From Paenibacillus xylaniclasticus (GTDB lineage Bacteria; Bacillota; Bacilli; Paenibacillales; Paenibacillaceae), in NCBI RefSeq assembly GCF_004001065.1, contig NZ_BIML01000007.1, positions 1-64,000 on the forward strand: a stretch of 64,000 bases of DNA. The letters run 5' to 3'. Made by a program: the position numbers and the translations under genes. This document shows positions 33,466-43,034 of the stretch, piece after piece. The notes beneath the pieces are model-generated. The model made no database searches and was not told where the DNA came from. It was given only the letters and a program-made list of their open reading frames with translations. Positions within the stretch are counted from its first letter, which is position 1, and each line of letters starts with the position of its first letter.

Positions 33466-35169
33466 ATGACATTAAGTTTTGTGCTAATGCTGATCCAAGT
33501 GTTTTTTGCTGTCGTTATCGGCTTATATTTTTGGAATTTACTGCGCAACCAGAAGACGAACCGTTCCGCTGTCGACCGAGAATCACGCAAGGAGCTTGAT
33601 AAGCTCCGTAAACTGCGCTCGATCTCACTGACGAAGCCGTTGGCGGAGAAGACCAGGCCGCAGGCGATGCAGGATATCGTTGGCCAAGTAGATGGACTGC
33701 GTGCACTAAAGGCAGCGTTATGCAGCGCGAATCCGCAGCACGTCATCATATATGGACCGCCGGGTGTCGGCAAGACTGCGGCGGCGAGAGTCGTGCTGGA
33801 GGAAGCGAAGAAGAATCCGGCCTCTCCGTTCTTGTCGGATGCGAAGTTTACAGAAATTGATGCAACGACCGCTCGTTTCGATGAGCGAGGCATCGCGGAC
33901 CCGCTAATCGGGTCGGTTCATGATCCGATTTATCAGGGCGCAGGTGCTATGGGGGTCGCTGGCATTCCGCAGCCGAAGCCGGGCGCTGTTACGAAAGCGC
34001 ATGGCGGTATTCTGTTTATCGACGAAATAGGGGAATTGCACCCTATTCAGCTGAATAAGCTATTAAAAGTTCTTGAGGATCGAAAAGTATTTTTGGAAAG
34101 CGCCTATTATAACTCTGAGGATTCGAACATTCCAATGTACGTCCACGACGTGTTCCAGAACGGTCTTCCTGCAGATTTCCGCCTCGTTGGTGCGACGACT
34201 CGTTCACCACAGGAGCTGCCAGCGGCACTTCGTTCCCGCTGCATGGAAGTATACTTCCGTCCGCTTCTTGCCGACGAGATTGCACAGATTGCTTCGAATG
34301 CAATGAAGAAGATCGGCTTTGAGCCTTCGCCTGCTGCGATTGAGGTTGTGAAGAGGTATGCAACAAACGGTCGGGAAGCGGTCAACGTCATTCAGCTTGC
34401 TGCCGGTCTAGCTTTGTCTGAGAAGCGCACTGAGCTTACGGCTGCCGACATCGAGTGGGTAGTGAACAGCAGTCAAATTCCACCGAGACCGGATCGGAAG
34501 GTTCCAGCCGAGCCACAAGTCGGCTTTGTGAACGGTCTTGCCGTATATGGTCCTAATATGGGGACCCTTCTTGAAATTGAGGTAAGTGCGATTCCGGTTC
34601 GAACTGGTAAAGGAACGTTCACGATAACCGGCGTTGTGGACGAGGAGGAGCTTGGCGGCGGTTCCCGGACGCTTCGCCGCAAGAGTATGGCTAAGGGATC
34701 GGTAGAGAACGTGCTTACTGTGCTGCGCCGTTATGGTCTCCGTCCGCATGATTACGATCTTCACATTAACTTCCCTGGCGGTACGCCGATTGATGGTCCG
34801 TCAGCTGGTATTGCAATGGCAACGGCAATTGCTTCGGCTATTAAGGGAGAACCGGTGAACAACAAGCTTGCAATGACCGGTGAAGTCGGCATACACGGTA
34901 ACGTAAAGCCAGTAGGTGGTGTACTGGCGAAGGTAGAGGCGGCCTTTCAGGCTGGTGCTGAGCATGTGATCATTCCGCGTGAAAATTGGCAAGCTATATT
35001 TGAAGGGTTAGAAGGGGTTACCATTACACCGGTTGACCGGGTAGAAGAGGTGTTTGCACTCGTGTTCCCGCAATCGGAGGAGAAAATTCAAGCGCTTGAT
35101 ACGACGGCTGTACAGGAGCGTTACATATCGCAGGCCGTACCCTATTTGCAGGCAGATTCTGCAGAGTGA
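33466..35169 (+). CDS. lonB: LonB, membrane-anchored ATP-dependent protease
   Basis: LonB-type protease, in Bacillus linked to the forespore and to sigma-H control, 567 residues. An N-terminal membrane segment (LSFVLMLIQVFFAVVIGLYFW) is followed by a charged linker and the AAA+ module with [14 protein letters not shown] near residue 97 and GGILFIDEIGEL. The C-terminal Lon protease domain has the catalytic serine in IDGPSAGIAMATAIA near 446, the Lys following in GNVKPVGGV. The start follows AAGGAGGGG. Adjacent to lon as in B. subtilis. Confidence 0.95.
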   Translation: MTLSFVLMLIQVFFAVVIGLYFWNLLRNQKTNRSAVDRESRKELDKLRKLRSISLTKPLAEKTRPQAMQDIVGQVDGLRALKAALCSANPQHVIIYGPPGVGKTAAARVVLEEAKKNPASPFLSDAKFTEIDATTARFDERGIADPLIGSVHDPIYQGAGAMGVAGIPQPKPGAVTKAHGGILFIDEIGELHPIQLNKLLKVLEDRKVFLESAYYNSEDSNIPMYVHDVFQNGLPADFRLVGATTRSPQELPAALRSRCMEVYFRPLLADEIAQIASNAMKKIGFEPSPAAIEVVKRYATNGREAVNVIQLAAGLALSEKRTELTAADIEWVVNSSQIPPRPDRKVPAEPQVGFVNGLAVYGPNMGTLLEIEVSAIPVRTGKGTFTITGVVDEEELGGGSRTLRRKSMAKGSVENVLTVLRRYGLRPHDYDLHINFPGGTPIDGPSAGIAMATAIASAIKGEPVNNKLAMTGEVGIHGNVKPVGGVLAKVEAAFQAGAEHVIIPRENWQAIFEGLEGVTITPVDRVEEVFALVFPQSEEKIQALDTTAVQERYISQAVPYLQADSAE

Positions 35170-35175
35170 TAAAAT
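35146..35175 (+). promoter_or_regulatory. Candidate promoter for lon inside the end of lonB
   Basis: TTGCAG (35146-35151), 18 bases, TAAAAT (35170-35175), about 30 bases before the lon start. Confidence 0.4.
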
Positions 35176-35205
35176 GGAATAGACAACTCAATTGGAGGTG
35201 CTGGT

Positions 35206-37602
35206 ATGGGGCCGGGTAAATCAAAAGGACGCAGGCTGCCTCTGCTTCCACTCAGGGGGCTGCTCGTATATCCCAGCATGGTTCTCCACCTCGACGTGGG
35301 AAGGGAAAAGTCGGTCAGAGCGTTAGAGAGAGCAATGGTCGAGGATCACAACATTCTGCTTTGCTCACAATCGGAAGTGAACATTGAGGAACCGACACAA
35401 GAAGATATATATCGAATTGGTACGATCGCTCGTGTACGTCAGATGCTGAAGCTGCCGAACGGTACGATTCGCGTCCTAGTAGAGGGCGTCGTTCGGGCGG
35501 AAGTGGTAGACTATTTGCCCAACGATGACTTCTATGAGGTCATGATTCGGGAACTGCCAGAGCAGGAGACGGATGATCCGGAGACAGATGCGTTAATGCG
35601 GACCGTACTCAGCCAGTTCGAGAATTATATCAAACTGTCCAATAAAGTGACGCCAGAGACGCTTGCAGCTGTCTCTGATATAGACGAGCCGGGTCGTCTG
35701 GCGGATGTCATTACAAGCCATCTGTCTCTTAAGATTCGTGACAAACAGGATATTCTGGAGACGATAGACGTGCGCGCCCGTCTCGAGAAGCTGCTTGATA
35801 TTCTTCAAAACGAGCGTGAGGTGCTCGAGCTGGAACGAAAAATTAATCAGCGCGTGAAGAAGCAGATGGAGAAGACGCAGAAGGAGTACTATCTCCGGGA
35901 GCAGATGAAGGCGATCCAGAAGGAGCTTGGCGACAAAGAGGGGCGTGCCGGCGAAGTAGAAGAGCTGCGCAACCAGCTGAATGAAGCGGGATTGCCGGAT
36001 AAAGTTCGGGAGAAGGTTGAGAAAGAAATCGACCGTCTCGAGAAGATGCCATCGACCTCTGCGGAGGGCGGTGTCATCCGCAATTATATCGATTGGTTGT
36101 TAGGCTTGCCTTGGAACAAAGGAGAAGAAGGAATCGAGCTTGATCTGGAGAAGGCCGAGGCGATTCTGAATGAGGATCATTACGGCCTCGAGAAGCCGAA
36201 GGAGCGGGTGCTCGAATATTTGGCCGTTCAGAAGCTGGTTCAGAAGCTGAAGGGACCAATTCTATGTCTTGTCGGCCCTCCGGGTGTTGGTAAAACATCG
36301 ATTGCGCGCTCAATCGCGAAATCGCTTGACCGTAAGTTCGTTCGTATCTCGCTCGGCGGCGTGCGCGACGAAGCGGAAATTCGCGGCCATCGCCGTACCT
36401 ATGTCGGCGCTATGCCGGGGCGTATCATTCAAGGGATGAAGACGGCGGGTACGATGAATCCGGTATTTTTGCTCGATGAAATTGACAAGATGGCGATGGA
36501 TTTCCGGGGAGATCCGGCATCAGCTTTGCTTGAAGTACTTGATCCGGAGCAAAATTCAACGTTCAGCGACCATTTCATTGAAGTGCCATATGACCTGTCG
36601 AATGTTATGTTTGTAACGACTGCCAACGGACTTCATAACGTGCCCCGGCCGCTGCTTGATCGGATGGAAGTGCTATATATTCCGGGCTATACTGAATTGG
36701 AGAAGCTGCAAATTGCGGAGAGGTATTTGCTGCCGAAGCAGAAGCGGGAGCACGGTTTGAAGGAAGAGCAGCTTACCGTAGAGGCTGAGACGCTGCGGAC
36801 GGTTATCCGTGAGTATACGAGGGAATCCGGCGTCCGCAACCTGGAGCAGCAGCTAGCGGCGCTATGCCGCAAGGCGGCGAAGCAGATCGTATCGGCTGCC
36901 GACCAGGAAGGGCCGATCGTCGTCGACGCGGGCAAGCTAAAGGATTGGCTCGGGCCTTCGAAATTCCGTTACGGACTTGCCGAGCAGGAGGATCAGATCG
37001 GTGCGGTTACCGGTCTTGCCTGGACAGAGGTTGGCGGCGATACGCTTGTCATTGAAGTGACGGTAATGCCGGGAAGCGGTAAGCTCACCCTTACCGGTAA
37101 GCTTGGCGATGTTATGAAGGAGTCGGCTCAAGCTGCATTCAGTTATACGCGGTCACGAGCGGAAGAGCTTCAGATCGATCCGCAATTTCATGAGAAGAAT
37201 GACATTCATATTCATATTCCCGAAGGCGCCATTCCGAAGGATGGACCGTCGGCAGGCATTACGATGGCGACCGCGCTAATTAGCGCGTTGACGAACCGTC
37301 CGGTATCGCGTGAAGTCGCGATGACCGGAGAGATTACGCTTCGCGGCCGCGTCTTGCCGATCGGCGGTCTGAAAGAGAAATCGCTGGCAGCGCATCGGGC
37401 CGGCATTCGTAAAGTGCTGTTGCCCAAAGATAACGAGCGCGATCTGGTCGACGTACCGGACAGTATACGTGCCGAGATGACGTTCGTGCCGGTCGGCCAT
37501 ATGGATGAGGTGCTAAAGCACGCGCTTCTGCCGTCAGGCCCGAAGCTTGAGAAGACTAGTCATGAAGCGCATCAACAGAAAGCAGGGACAACCGTTACAT
37601 GA
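35206..37602 (+). CDS. lon: Lon, ATP-dependent protease (LonA)
   Basis: Soluble AAA+ protease degrading damaged and regulatory proteins, 798 residues. The N-terminal substrate domain ([24 protein letters not shown]) is followed by a coiled region around residues 200-250 and Walker [19 protein letters not shown] near 358. Walker B is [10 protein letters not shown]. The protease domain carries [15 protein letters not shown] with the catalytic Ser near 681 and the Lys in [14 protein letters not shown] near 724. The ATG follows TTGGAGGTG. Its last four bases (ATGA) overlap ysxC. Confidence 0.97.
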   Translation: MGPGKSKGRRLPLLPLRGLLVYPSMVLHLDVGREKSVRALERAMVEDHNILLCSQSEVNIEEPTQEDIYRIGTIARVRQMLKLPNGTIRVLVEGVVRAEVVDYLPNDDFYEVMIRELPEQETDDPETDALMRTVLSQFENYIKLSNKVTPETLAAVSDIDEPGRLADVITSHLSLKIRDKQDILETIDVRARLEKLLDILQNEREVLELERKINQRVKKQMEKTQKEYYLREQMKAIQKELGDKEGRAGEVEELRNQLNEAGLPDKVREKVEKEIDRLEKMPSTSAEGGVIRNYIDWLLGLPWNKGEEGIELDLEKAEAILNEDHYGLEKPKERVLEYLAVQKLVQKLKGPILCLVGPPGVGKTSIARSIAKSLDRKFVRISLGGVRDEAEIRGHRRTYVGAMPGRIIQGMKTAGTMNPVFLLDEIDKMAMDFRGDPASALLEVLDPEQNSTFSDHFIEVPYDLSNVMFVTTANGLHNVPRPLLDRMEVLYIPGYTELEKLQIAERYLLPKQKREHGLKEEQLTVEAETLRTVIREYTRESGVRNLEQQLAALCRKAAKQIVSAADQEGPIVVDAGKLKDWLGPSKFRYGLAEQEDQIGAVTGLAWTEVGGDTLVIEVTVMPGSGKLTLTGKLGDVMKESAQAAFSYTRSRAEELQIDPQFHEKNDIHIHIPEGAIPKDGPSAGITMATALISALTNRPVSREVAMTGEITLRGRVLPIGGLKEKSLAAHRAGIRKVLLPKDNERDLVDVPDSIRAEMTFVPVGHMDEVLKHALLPSGPKLEKTSHEAHQQKAGTTVT

Positions 37603-38186
37603 AAATAACATCAGCAGAATTTATAATCAGCGCTGTACGACCGGACCAATATCCGACCGATGCCTTGCCAGAAATCGCTCTGGCAGGGCGCTCCAATGTC
37701 GGCAAGTCATCGCTGATTAATCGAATGATTATGCGTAAGAACTTAGCCCGCACGAGCTCACAGCCGGGCAAGACACAGCAATTAAATTATTACCGTATCA
37801 ATGAGCAAGTATATTTCGTCGACTTTCCGGGCTATGGCTACGCAAGAGTATCGAAGACAGAACGCGAGGCTTGGGGCCGGATGATCGAGAGATATTTGAA
37901 GGAACGGAATGAGCTGAAGCTTGTATTACTCGTCATCGATATTCGGCATGAGCCGTCCAAAGACGACTGCCTCATGTATGATTGGCTCAAGCATTTTGAG
38001 ATTCCAACCTGCATCGTTGTGACGAAAGCAGATAAAATTCCGAAGAGCCGATGGGACAAGCATATTAAAATGGTGAAGGAAACGCTCGGGGCCGATCCGC
38101 GCGACGCTGTCATACGTTTTTCGTCCGAAACTGGTGAAGGCCGCGATCAGTTGTGGGAGCACATTTTGCAGACGATCAGCGGGTGA
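37599..38186 (+). CDS. ysxC: YsxC/EngB, ribosome biogenesis GTPase
   Basis: GTP-binding protein needed for 50S subunit assembly, 195 residues. G1 is [15 protein letters not shown]3 is DFPGYGYA, G4 is VTKADK; G2 lies in [13 protein letters not shown]. It overlaps lon by 4 bases (ATGA), a translational coupling also found in Bacillus. The last gene of the protease block. Confidence 0.97.
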   Translation: MKITSAEFIISAVRPDQYPTDALPEIALAGRSNVGKSSLINRMIMRKNLARTSSQPGKTQQLNYYRINEQVYFVDFPGYGYARVSKTEREAWGRMIERYLKERNELKLVLLVIDIRHEPSKDDCLMYDWLKHFEIPTCIVVTKADKIPKSRWDKHIKMVKETLGADPRDAVIRFSSETGEGRDQLWEHILQTISG

Positions 38187-38238
38187 GGGAGAAAGGTAAA
38201 GAACTTTCAAGCAAAAACAAAGGATTGTGGAATTATTG

Positions 38239-38268
38239 TTGACCTCTTCACGAAAACGGGCCGATTAT
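38239..38268 (+). promoter_or_regulatory. Candidate promoter for the gene at 38387
   Basis: TTGACC (38239-38244), 18 bases, GATTAT (38263-38268). A TATAAT at 38326-38331 closer to the gene lacks a good -35. Either could drive the gene. Confidence 0.4.
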
Positions 38269-38386
38269 TCAGAAATATGCGTAAAAATCGCAGGCGTCGG
38301 GCAGGAATAAACATTCGGGATGACGTATAATAAACTTAAGGCAGAGAGTCAAAGGCGTGCAAGCTTAAAGAATTGAGGAGATTTTT

Positions 38387-38977
38387 ATGGCTCAGCGGTT
38401 AGCCACTCAGTATGTTAAAGCCAATCTGCAGTTGTCGGTTGAGGAAATGTCTCGTTTTGTCCGGTTTTTCGAGGATCAGCAAATTCGCTACGGCGTGAAG
38501 GTTCTCGAGAATGGGAATCAAGAGGTTGTACTCGAAGACGTGGCAGGGAGGGAAGAAATCCGCCTAGTATTTGAACGTCATCAAGAAATGTACGTTTGTG
38601 AGCTTTCTTGCCGACTCGTTCATCCTGGATTAACGAATGCAATGCGCAAAGCGGTATCCGCTTTCCGTGGCGATGCGATCGTCAATCGAATTTACAGCAA
38701 TTATACGATGATCTATCATTACGATAAGGGGCAAGTCCGCCGGATTGTGGAACGTGCGGGAGGCTGCGATCGAATCGTGTTCGAGCGTAAAGATACGCTT
38801 GGACAACTGGAACGCCAGTTTCGGACGACGACCGTAGAGCGTGAGATCGAGATGGTGCTCGGCACCATCAATGAACTGCTCGACCTTCGCAATCAGACGG
38901 CAGACCGAGGCCAAATCCAGGACATCGACGAGCGTCTTCGCCAAGCTACACATCAACTGTTCGTGCTTGAAGCGTAG
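38387..38977 (+). CDS. Unknown conserved-looking protein, 196 residues
   Basis: I do not recognise this family. ATG follows TTGAGGAGATTTTT. The product is soluble, mixed alpha/beta in the first two thirds (around LSVEEMSRFVRFFEDQQIRYGVKVLENGNQEVVLED and CELSCRLVHPGLTNAMRKAV), and ends in a likely coiled helix from about residue 145 (LERQFRTTTVEREIEMVLGTINELLDLRNQ). No signal peptide or membrane helix is seen. It has its own promoter region and terminator between ysxC and speD. Codon use resembles the neighbours, so it looks native. Confidence 0.8.
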   Translation: MAQRLATQYVKANLQLSVEEMSRFVRFFEDQQIRYGVKVLENGNQEVVLEDVAGREEIRLVFERHQEMYVCELSCRLVHPGLTNAMRKAVSAFRGDAIVNRIYSNYTMIYHYDKGQVRRIVERAGGCDRIVFERKDTLGQLERQFRTTTVEREIEMVLGTINELLDLRNQTADRGQIQDIDERLRQATHQLFVLEA

Positions 38978-38999
38978 AGAAGATAGCGGGAATGACCTG

Positions 39000-39033
39000 A
39001 AAGGTCGCACTAAGGTGCGGCCTTTTCTCTTTG
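39000..39033 (+). terminator. Terminator after the gene at 38387
   Basis: AAAGGTCGCAC (39000-39010) pairs with GTGCGGCCTTT (39015-39025), followed by TCTCTTT. Confidence 0.8.
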
Positions 39034-39166
39034 TCCTGACGTAACATACATCTTGTAATGTAATCTATACGGCGTGCACAATGTCCGATTATTCAACATA
39101 CGTTGTATACGGATTGTTTGATTCGTATGGCATCCCGGTTCCAATCAAACAGCCCAAAAAAAACTG

Positions 39167-39195
39167 TTGCATTTCAGTTCGATAGATGTTATTTT
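39167..39195 (+). promoter_or_regulatory. Candidate promoter for speD
   Basis: TTGCAT (39167-39172), 17 bases, TATTTT (39190-39195). It would start the transcript near 39203 and give speD a leader of about 140 bases. Confidence 0.45.
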
Positions 39196-39224
39196 TATTT
39201 TCGTTGAACAAAATAGGAACCAGG

Positions 39225-39289
39225 ATTCACTCAGGACATAGTAATGTTGCGAGAGATTATTCCCTCGGGAAGTGAATGACGTAGGTCCT
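39225..39289 (+). promoter_or_regulatory. Possible pseudoknotted leader structure upstream of speD
   Basis: Three nested or crossing pairings fall in 65 bases: ATTCACT (39225-39231) with AGTGAAT (39271-39277); an inner CGAG (39250-39253) with CTCG (39264-39267); and AGGAC (39233-39237), inside the first stem, with GTCCT (39285-39289) outside it. The last pairing crosses the first, as in an H-type pseudoknot. The element sits in the untranslated leader of speD. It does not match a riboswitch class I can name. Confidence 0.35.
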
Positions 39290-39341
39290 AGCGGATGAAA
39301 TTTTTTTAAACATTTTATTCCTAGGAAGGGGGAACCGAAAG

Positions 39342-39740
39342 ATGGAATATTCAACTTTCGGAAGACACGTTGCTGTCGATACTTGGGGTGTAGATTTTGA
39401 CCTGCTGAACAATGCAGAGGCTTTGCAAGCACAAATGGTGGAGGCCGCTGAAGCTTGCGGTGCTACCGTACTTTCGGTTCAAGCTAAGCAATTCGATCCT
39501 CAAGGCGCGACGGTACTCGTACTCCTGTCGGAAAGCCATCTCTCGATCCACACGTATCCAGAGAAAGGCTTCGCGGCGCTCGACTGTTATACCTGCGGTG
39601 AAACCGTGGATCCGCAGCTGGCAATTGATTACATGCTGGCCGTATTGAAGCCGAAAGCTTCGTATGCGAAGAAGCTCGTACGCGGCATGGGTGAACTGCA
39701 AGTTGTTGAACCTGTCATGAAACAAGTGGAGCTCGTATAA
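39342..39740 (+). CDS. speD: S-adenosylmethionine decarboxylase proenzyme
   Basis: Makes decarboxylated SAM, the aminopropyl donor for spermidine. 132 residues, the short prokaryotic type. The self-cleavage site is in LLSESHLSIHTYPE, with Ser65 expected to become the pyruvoyl group; His and Cys of the active site are in HTYPEKG and CYTCGETVDP. A GGAAGGGGG ribosome binding site precedes the ATG. It stands alone between terminators; no spermidine synthase gene is near. A long leader with possible RNA structure precedes it. Confidence 0.96.
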   Translation: MEYSTFGRHVAVDTWGVDFDLLNNAEALQAQMVEAAEACGATVLSVQAKQFDPQGATVLVLLSESHLSIHTYPEKGFAALDCYTCGETVDPQLAIDYMLAVLKPKASYAKKLVRGMGELQVVEPVMKQVELV

Positions 39741-39791
39741 TTACGAAGCACCCAAGATGGAATGAACATGCGTAATGCATTGGATAGAAGG

Positions 39792-39829
39792 AGTGGTCAT
39801 GGACAATTATCCATGGCCATTTCTTTTTT
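39792..39829 (+). terminator. Terminator after speD
   Basis: AGTGGTCATGGA (39792-39803) pairs with TCCATGGCCATT (39810-39821, two wobble pairs), followed by TCTTTTTT. Confidence 0.85.
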
Positions 39830-39921
39830 GAAGCGAATAAGGGAAGTTTTGTCTGACAACACTAGGGACAGAGCTTACTTCAAACATTTTTCATAAATGA
39901 AGGCGCAAGTAAGCAGGAGAC

Positions 39922-39932
39922 TATGCTATAAT
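39922..39932 (+). promoter_or_regulatory. Extended -10 promoter for hemA
   Basis: TATGCTATAAT, with TATAAT at 39927-39932 and a TG one base upstream. The -35 region is poor. The hemA ATG lies 46 bases downstream after GGAGG. Confidence 0.5.
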
Positions 39933-39978
39933 GTTCGTGACCGTAAGGTACATCTCGATCTGAAGGAGGCAGGGACGC

Positions 39979-41364
39979 ATGCACATCATTGTAGTTGGCT
40001 TGAATTACCGTACGGCACCTGTCGAGGTAAGGGAACGTTTCACGTTCGCTCAGCACGACTTGCCCGCTGCACTGCGGCAATTGAAGCAGACGAAGAGCAT
40101 CCTAGAAGGCGTTATTGTTGCGACCTGCAATCGGACGGAATTGTACGCGGTTGTGGACAGGCATCATCTGTGCGGACATTATATTCGCAGCTTTATGGAA
40201 CAATGGTTCAAGCTGCCGAGACAGCAGTTCACGAACCATTTGTATATGTATGAAGATGACCAAGCAATTGAGCATTTGTTCCGTGTTACGAGTGGTCTTG
40301 ATTCGATGATTATCGGCGAGACGCAAATTCTCGGACAAGTTCGCGAAGCTTTTCTGCTAGCTCAGAAGGAGAAGGCAACGGGAACGCTGTTCAATATGCT
40401 GTTCAAGCAAGCGTTAACGATGGCGAAGCGCGCTCATACTGAGACTTCGATTGGCGAAGCGGCCGTTTCGGTCAGCTATGCTGCAGTGGAGCTCGGCAAG
40501 CGAATCTTCCCTAACTTCGCGAAGAAGACGGTCATGATTATAGGTGCAGGCAAAATGAGCGAGCTTACGGGTAAACACTTATCCGCTAACGGCGCTGATC
40601 GTGTCATTGTCGCGAACCGTACGCTGGAACGAGCAACTGAGCTGGCGGACAAGCTGGGCGGTACGCCATGCACGCTGGACGAAGCGATCAATCGGCTGCA
40701 TGAAGCGGATATCGTCATCAGCTCAACGGGTGCAAGCGGCTATGTACTGACGCGCGAGCAAGTTGCTGCCGCGATGCAGCGACGCAAATCGCGTAATTTA
40801 TTTATGATTGATATTGCGGTACCGCGTGATCTTGATCCAACGATTGCGACGGTCGACAACGTATTTCTATATGATATTGACGATCTTGAAGGAATCGTCG
40901 AGAGCAACCTGGAGCAGCGCCGTAAGGAATCGGCGAAGATCGAAGCAATGATTGCGCAGGAGCTGGAGGCGTTCCGTAGCTGGTACAAGACGCTTGGCGT
41001 CGTACCGCTTATCCGCGCCCTGCAGTCGAAAGCGGAGACCATTCATGCCGAAACGATGGACAGCATGATGAAGAAGCTTCCGGATCTCGGAGAACGCGAA
41101 TTGAAAGTAATTCGCAAGCTAACGAAGAGCATCGTCAATCAAATGATGAGCGATCCGATCATGCGCATTAAAGAAATGGCTGGCGAGAAGCATGCTGGAG
41201 AAGCGATGGATATGTTCGTCAAGCTGTTTGCTCTAGAGCAAGCGCTTGAGGAGGGAGCGAAGAAGGCGCCAGTCTTGAAGTCTCCTGTGTCATCTCAACC
41301 GCAGGCTGCGGTCGATTCTGCTCCGGTTCAAATGCCGGCTGGCGTTGCAGCGGCAACGCCATAA
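39979..41364 (+). CDS. hemA: Glutamyl-tRNA reductase
   Basis: First committed step of C5 heme synthesis: reduces glutamyl-tRNA(Glu) to glutamate-1-semialdehyde with NADPH. 461 residues. The catalytic Cys50 lies in VATCNRTELYAV, with GLNYRTAPVEVRERF before it; GETQILGQVREAF and the Rossmann segment TVMIIGAGKMSELTGKHL near residue 180 follow. The C-terminal dimerisation helix is followed by a low-complexity Ala/Pro tail that extends beyond the usual end. First gene of the hem block, followed by a hairpin that may reduce readthrough. Confidence 0.97.
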   Translation: MHIIVVGLNYRTAPVEVRERFTFAQHDLPAALRQLKQTKSILEGVIVATCNRTELYAVVDRHHLCGHYIRSFMEQWFKLPRQQFTNHLYMYEDDQAIEHLFRVTSGLDSMIIGETQILGQVREAFLLAQKEKATGTLFNMLFKQALTMAKRAHTETSIGEAAVSVSYAAVELGKRIFPNFAKKTVMIIGAGKMSELTGKHLSANGADRVIVANRTLERATELADKLGGTPCTLDEAINRLHEADIVISSTGASGYVLTREQVAAAMQRRKSRNLFMIDIAVPRDLDPTIATVDNVFLYDIDDLEGIVESNLEQRRKESAKIEAMIAQELEAFRSWYKTLGVVPLIRALQSKAETIHAETMDSMMKKLPDLGERELKVIRKLTKSIVNQMMSDPIMRIKEMAGEKHAGEAMDMFVKLFALEQALEEGAKKAPVLKSPVSSQPQAAVDSAPVQMPAGVAAATP

Positions 41365-41368
41365 GGAG

Positions 41369-41395
41369 CCGCCGCAAGCTTTGCGGCGGTTTTTT
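41369..41395 (+). terminator. Terminator or attenuator between hemA and hemX
   Basis: CCGCCGCAA (41369-41377) pairs with TTGCGGCGG (41381-41389) around a 3-base loop, followed by six T residues. As hemX to hemL have no obvious promoter of their own, it probably adjusts expression rather than ending it. Confidence 0.8.
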
Positions 41396-41429
41396 GCTGT
41401 TCGTGTGGTGTCGGAGGATGGGGGCGCTT

Positions 41430-42245
41430 ATGATTACATCAAATTGGTTTTATGATGCGATGCTGTATGTGTATGCCCTGAGCCTTCTGTTTTATTTCTC
41501 CGATTTCGTTGATGCGAATCGGAGTGCCAAACGGATTGGAGCAGGGCTGCTTGTGTTTGTATGGGCACTGCAATCCGGTTATCTTGTATACCGGCTTATG
41601 TCGCATCTGGATGTCGCCGTTTATATTTCGGGGTTTGAATATTGGTTTGCTTTTTCATGGCTGCTCGTCACCACCTCACTTGTCATCAGCCGGTTTTTCC
41701 GGATCGAATATATGGTGTTTATCGTTAATCTAATCGGTTTTGCGGTACTGACCGTTCTACTGCTCGTCAACCCTGAACCGGAACTACCGATACAACCATA
41801 CGATGCAGCCAAAGATTTGCTTGTTATGCATGTCAGCCTGATGACTTGCTCATTCGCGGCGTTGACCATTTCGGCCGTATTCGCGGGAATGTACATGTTC
41901 CTGCATCGTAAGCTGAAGAAGAAAAGCTGGACCAAACCGGTTCGCAGGCTGCCGAGTCTGGAATTGATCGATCTGTACTCCTTTCGTCTCACCTCGGCTG
42001 GCGCGCCTCTGCTGGCTATGTCACTTTCTGTTGCGATCGCTTCGATCGTAGTGGAGGAACGATGGAGTTATTTTTATGATTGGAAGGTTGTAGGCTCGCT
42101 TATCGCGTTGATATTGTACGGAGTCTACTTACTTCGGAGAAAGCTGAAGGGACAAGTCGGCTTCGACGCTGCCCGTCTCAATCTTCTTTCGTTCGGCGTT
42201 CTTATTCTGAACGTGCTGCTGAACCCGATTTCAAATTTTCATTAA
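41430..42245 (+). CDS. hemX: HemX/CcsA-family membrane protein
   Basis: Multi-pass membrane protein of the cytochrome c assembly (CcsA/HemX) family, 271 residues, about eight membrane helices. In Bacillus HemX lowers the amount of HemA. The ATG at 41430 is chosen because GGAGG lies 12 bases upstream; ATG at 41418 follows that site too closely. It occupies the same place as B. subtilis hemX, between hemA and hemC, though here a precorrin-2 dehydrogenase gene comes next. Confidence 0.88.
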   Translation: MITSNWFYDAMLYVYALSLLFYFSDFVDANRSAKRIGAGLLVFVWALQSGYLVYRLMSHLDVAVYISGFEYWFAFSWLLVTTSLVISRFFRIEYMVFIVNLIGFAVLTVLLLVNPEPELPIQPYDAAKDLLVMHVSLMTCSFAALTISAVFAGMYMFLHRKLKKKSWTKPVRRLPSLELIDLYSFRLTSAGAPLLAMSLSVAIASIVVEERWSYFYDWKVVGSLIALILYGVYLLRRKLKGQVGFDAARLNLLSFGVLILNVLLNPISNFH

Positions 42246-42272
42246 GCGATAATAGCCGGAGGGAGAGGACCG

Positions 42273-43022
42273 ATGTCTAGCCACGTAAACGGATGGTATC
42301 CGGTTATGCTTCGCCTTGCAGGCAAACGTTGCATCGTAGTCGGAGGCGGACCGGTCGCTGAGCGCAAGGTGTTATCGCTTCTGGAAGCGGGAGCGGACGA
42401 AATTGTTGTGATTAGTGACCAGATGACGGAATCTCTGGAACGATGGGGGGAGGAAGGCGGCATTCGCCTTATACATCGCCTTTATAGGGAAGGAGATTTG
42501 GCGGGTAGTTCTCTTGTGATTGCGGCAACGAACGACCCGGCAGTGAATACAGCCATTGCGGCAGAGGCCGAGCGGCTCCGAATTTGGGTGAACATAGCAT
42601 CTGATGGCGAATCGGGAACAATGATTACGCCTGCCGTCGTTCGAAAAGGCGAGCTTATTGTCGCTTTGTCGACCGGAGGGGCTAGTCCTGCGCTTGCTGC
42701 GAAGCTGAGGACGGAGCTGGAGCAGCTGCTCGGAGACGATTATGAGCCAAGACTGCGAGCACTTCGTATGCTGCGGGAGCGACTGTTGGGAATGAGAAGG
42801 TACGGATACAGTGGCGAGGTTGGCAATCCGCCGTTCGATGACTCAGCGATGAGGCGCAAGCTTTTGCGCGCCGCGGCCGAAGATGAGCTCGGCTGGCGGA
42901 CTGTAGCAGCGCTGCTGCCGGATTCATTATACAATGAGGAACAATCTGAAATTAATTATACGATAGAGCTGTGTGAGGAGCTTGATCGCTGGATCGAGCG
43001 CCTGAAGACGCAGCAAACATAG
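42273..43022 (+). CDS. Precorrin-2 dehydrogenase (CysG N-terminal/YlnF type)
   Basis: NAD-dependent oxidation of precorrin-2 to sirohydrochlorin on the way to siroheme, 249 residues. YPVMLRLAGKRCIVVGGGPVAERKVLSLLEAGADEIVVIS is the Rossmann start; ATNDPAVNTAIAAEA and VNIASDGESGTMITPAVVRKGELIVALSTGGASPALA are family motifs. Whether it also acts as ferrochelatase, as Met8p/CysG do, cannot be decided. GGAGGGAG precedes the start. Its neighbours provide precorrin-2 through the CobA-HemD fusion. Confidence 0.9.
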   Translation: MSSHVNGWYPVMLRLAGKRCIVVGGGPVAERKVLSLLEAGADEIVVISDQMTESLERWGEEGGIRLIHRLYREGDLAGSSLVIAATNDPAVNTAIAAEAERLRIWVNIASDGESGTMITPAVVRKGELIVALSTGGASPALAAKLRTELEQLLGDDYEPRLRALRMLRERLLGMRRYGYSGEVGNPPFDDSAMRRKLLRAAAEDELGWRTVAALLPDSLYNEEQSEINYTIELCEELDRWIERLKTQQT

Positions 43023-43034
43023 GAGGGACAGCCG

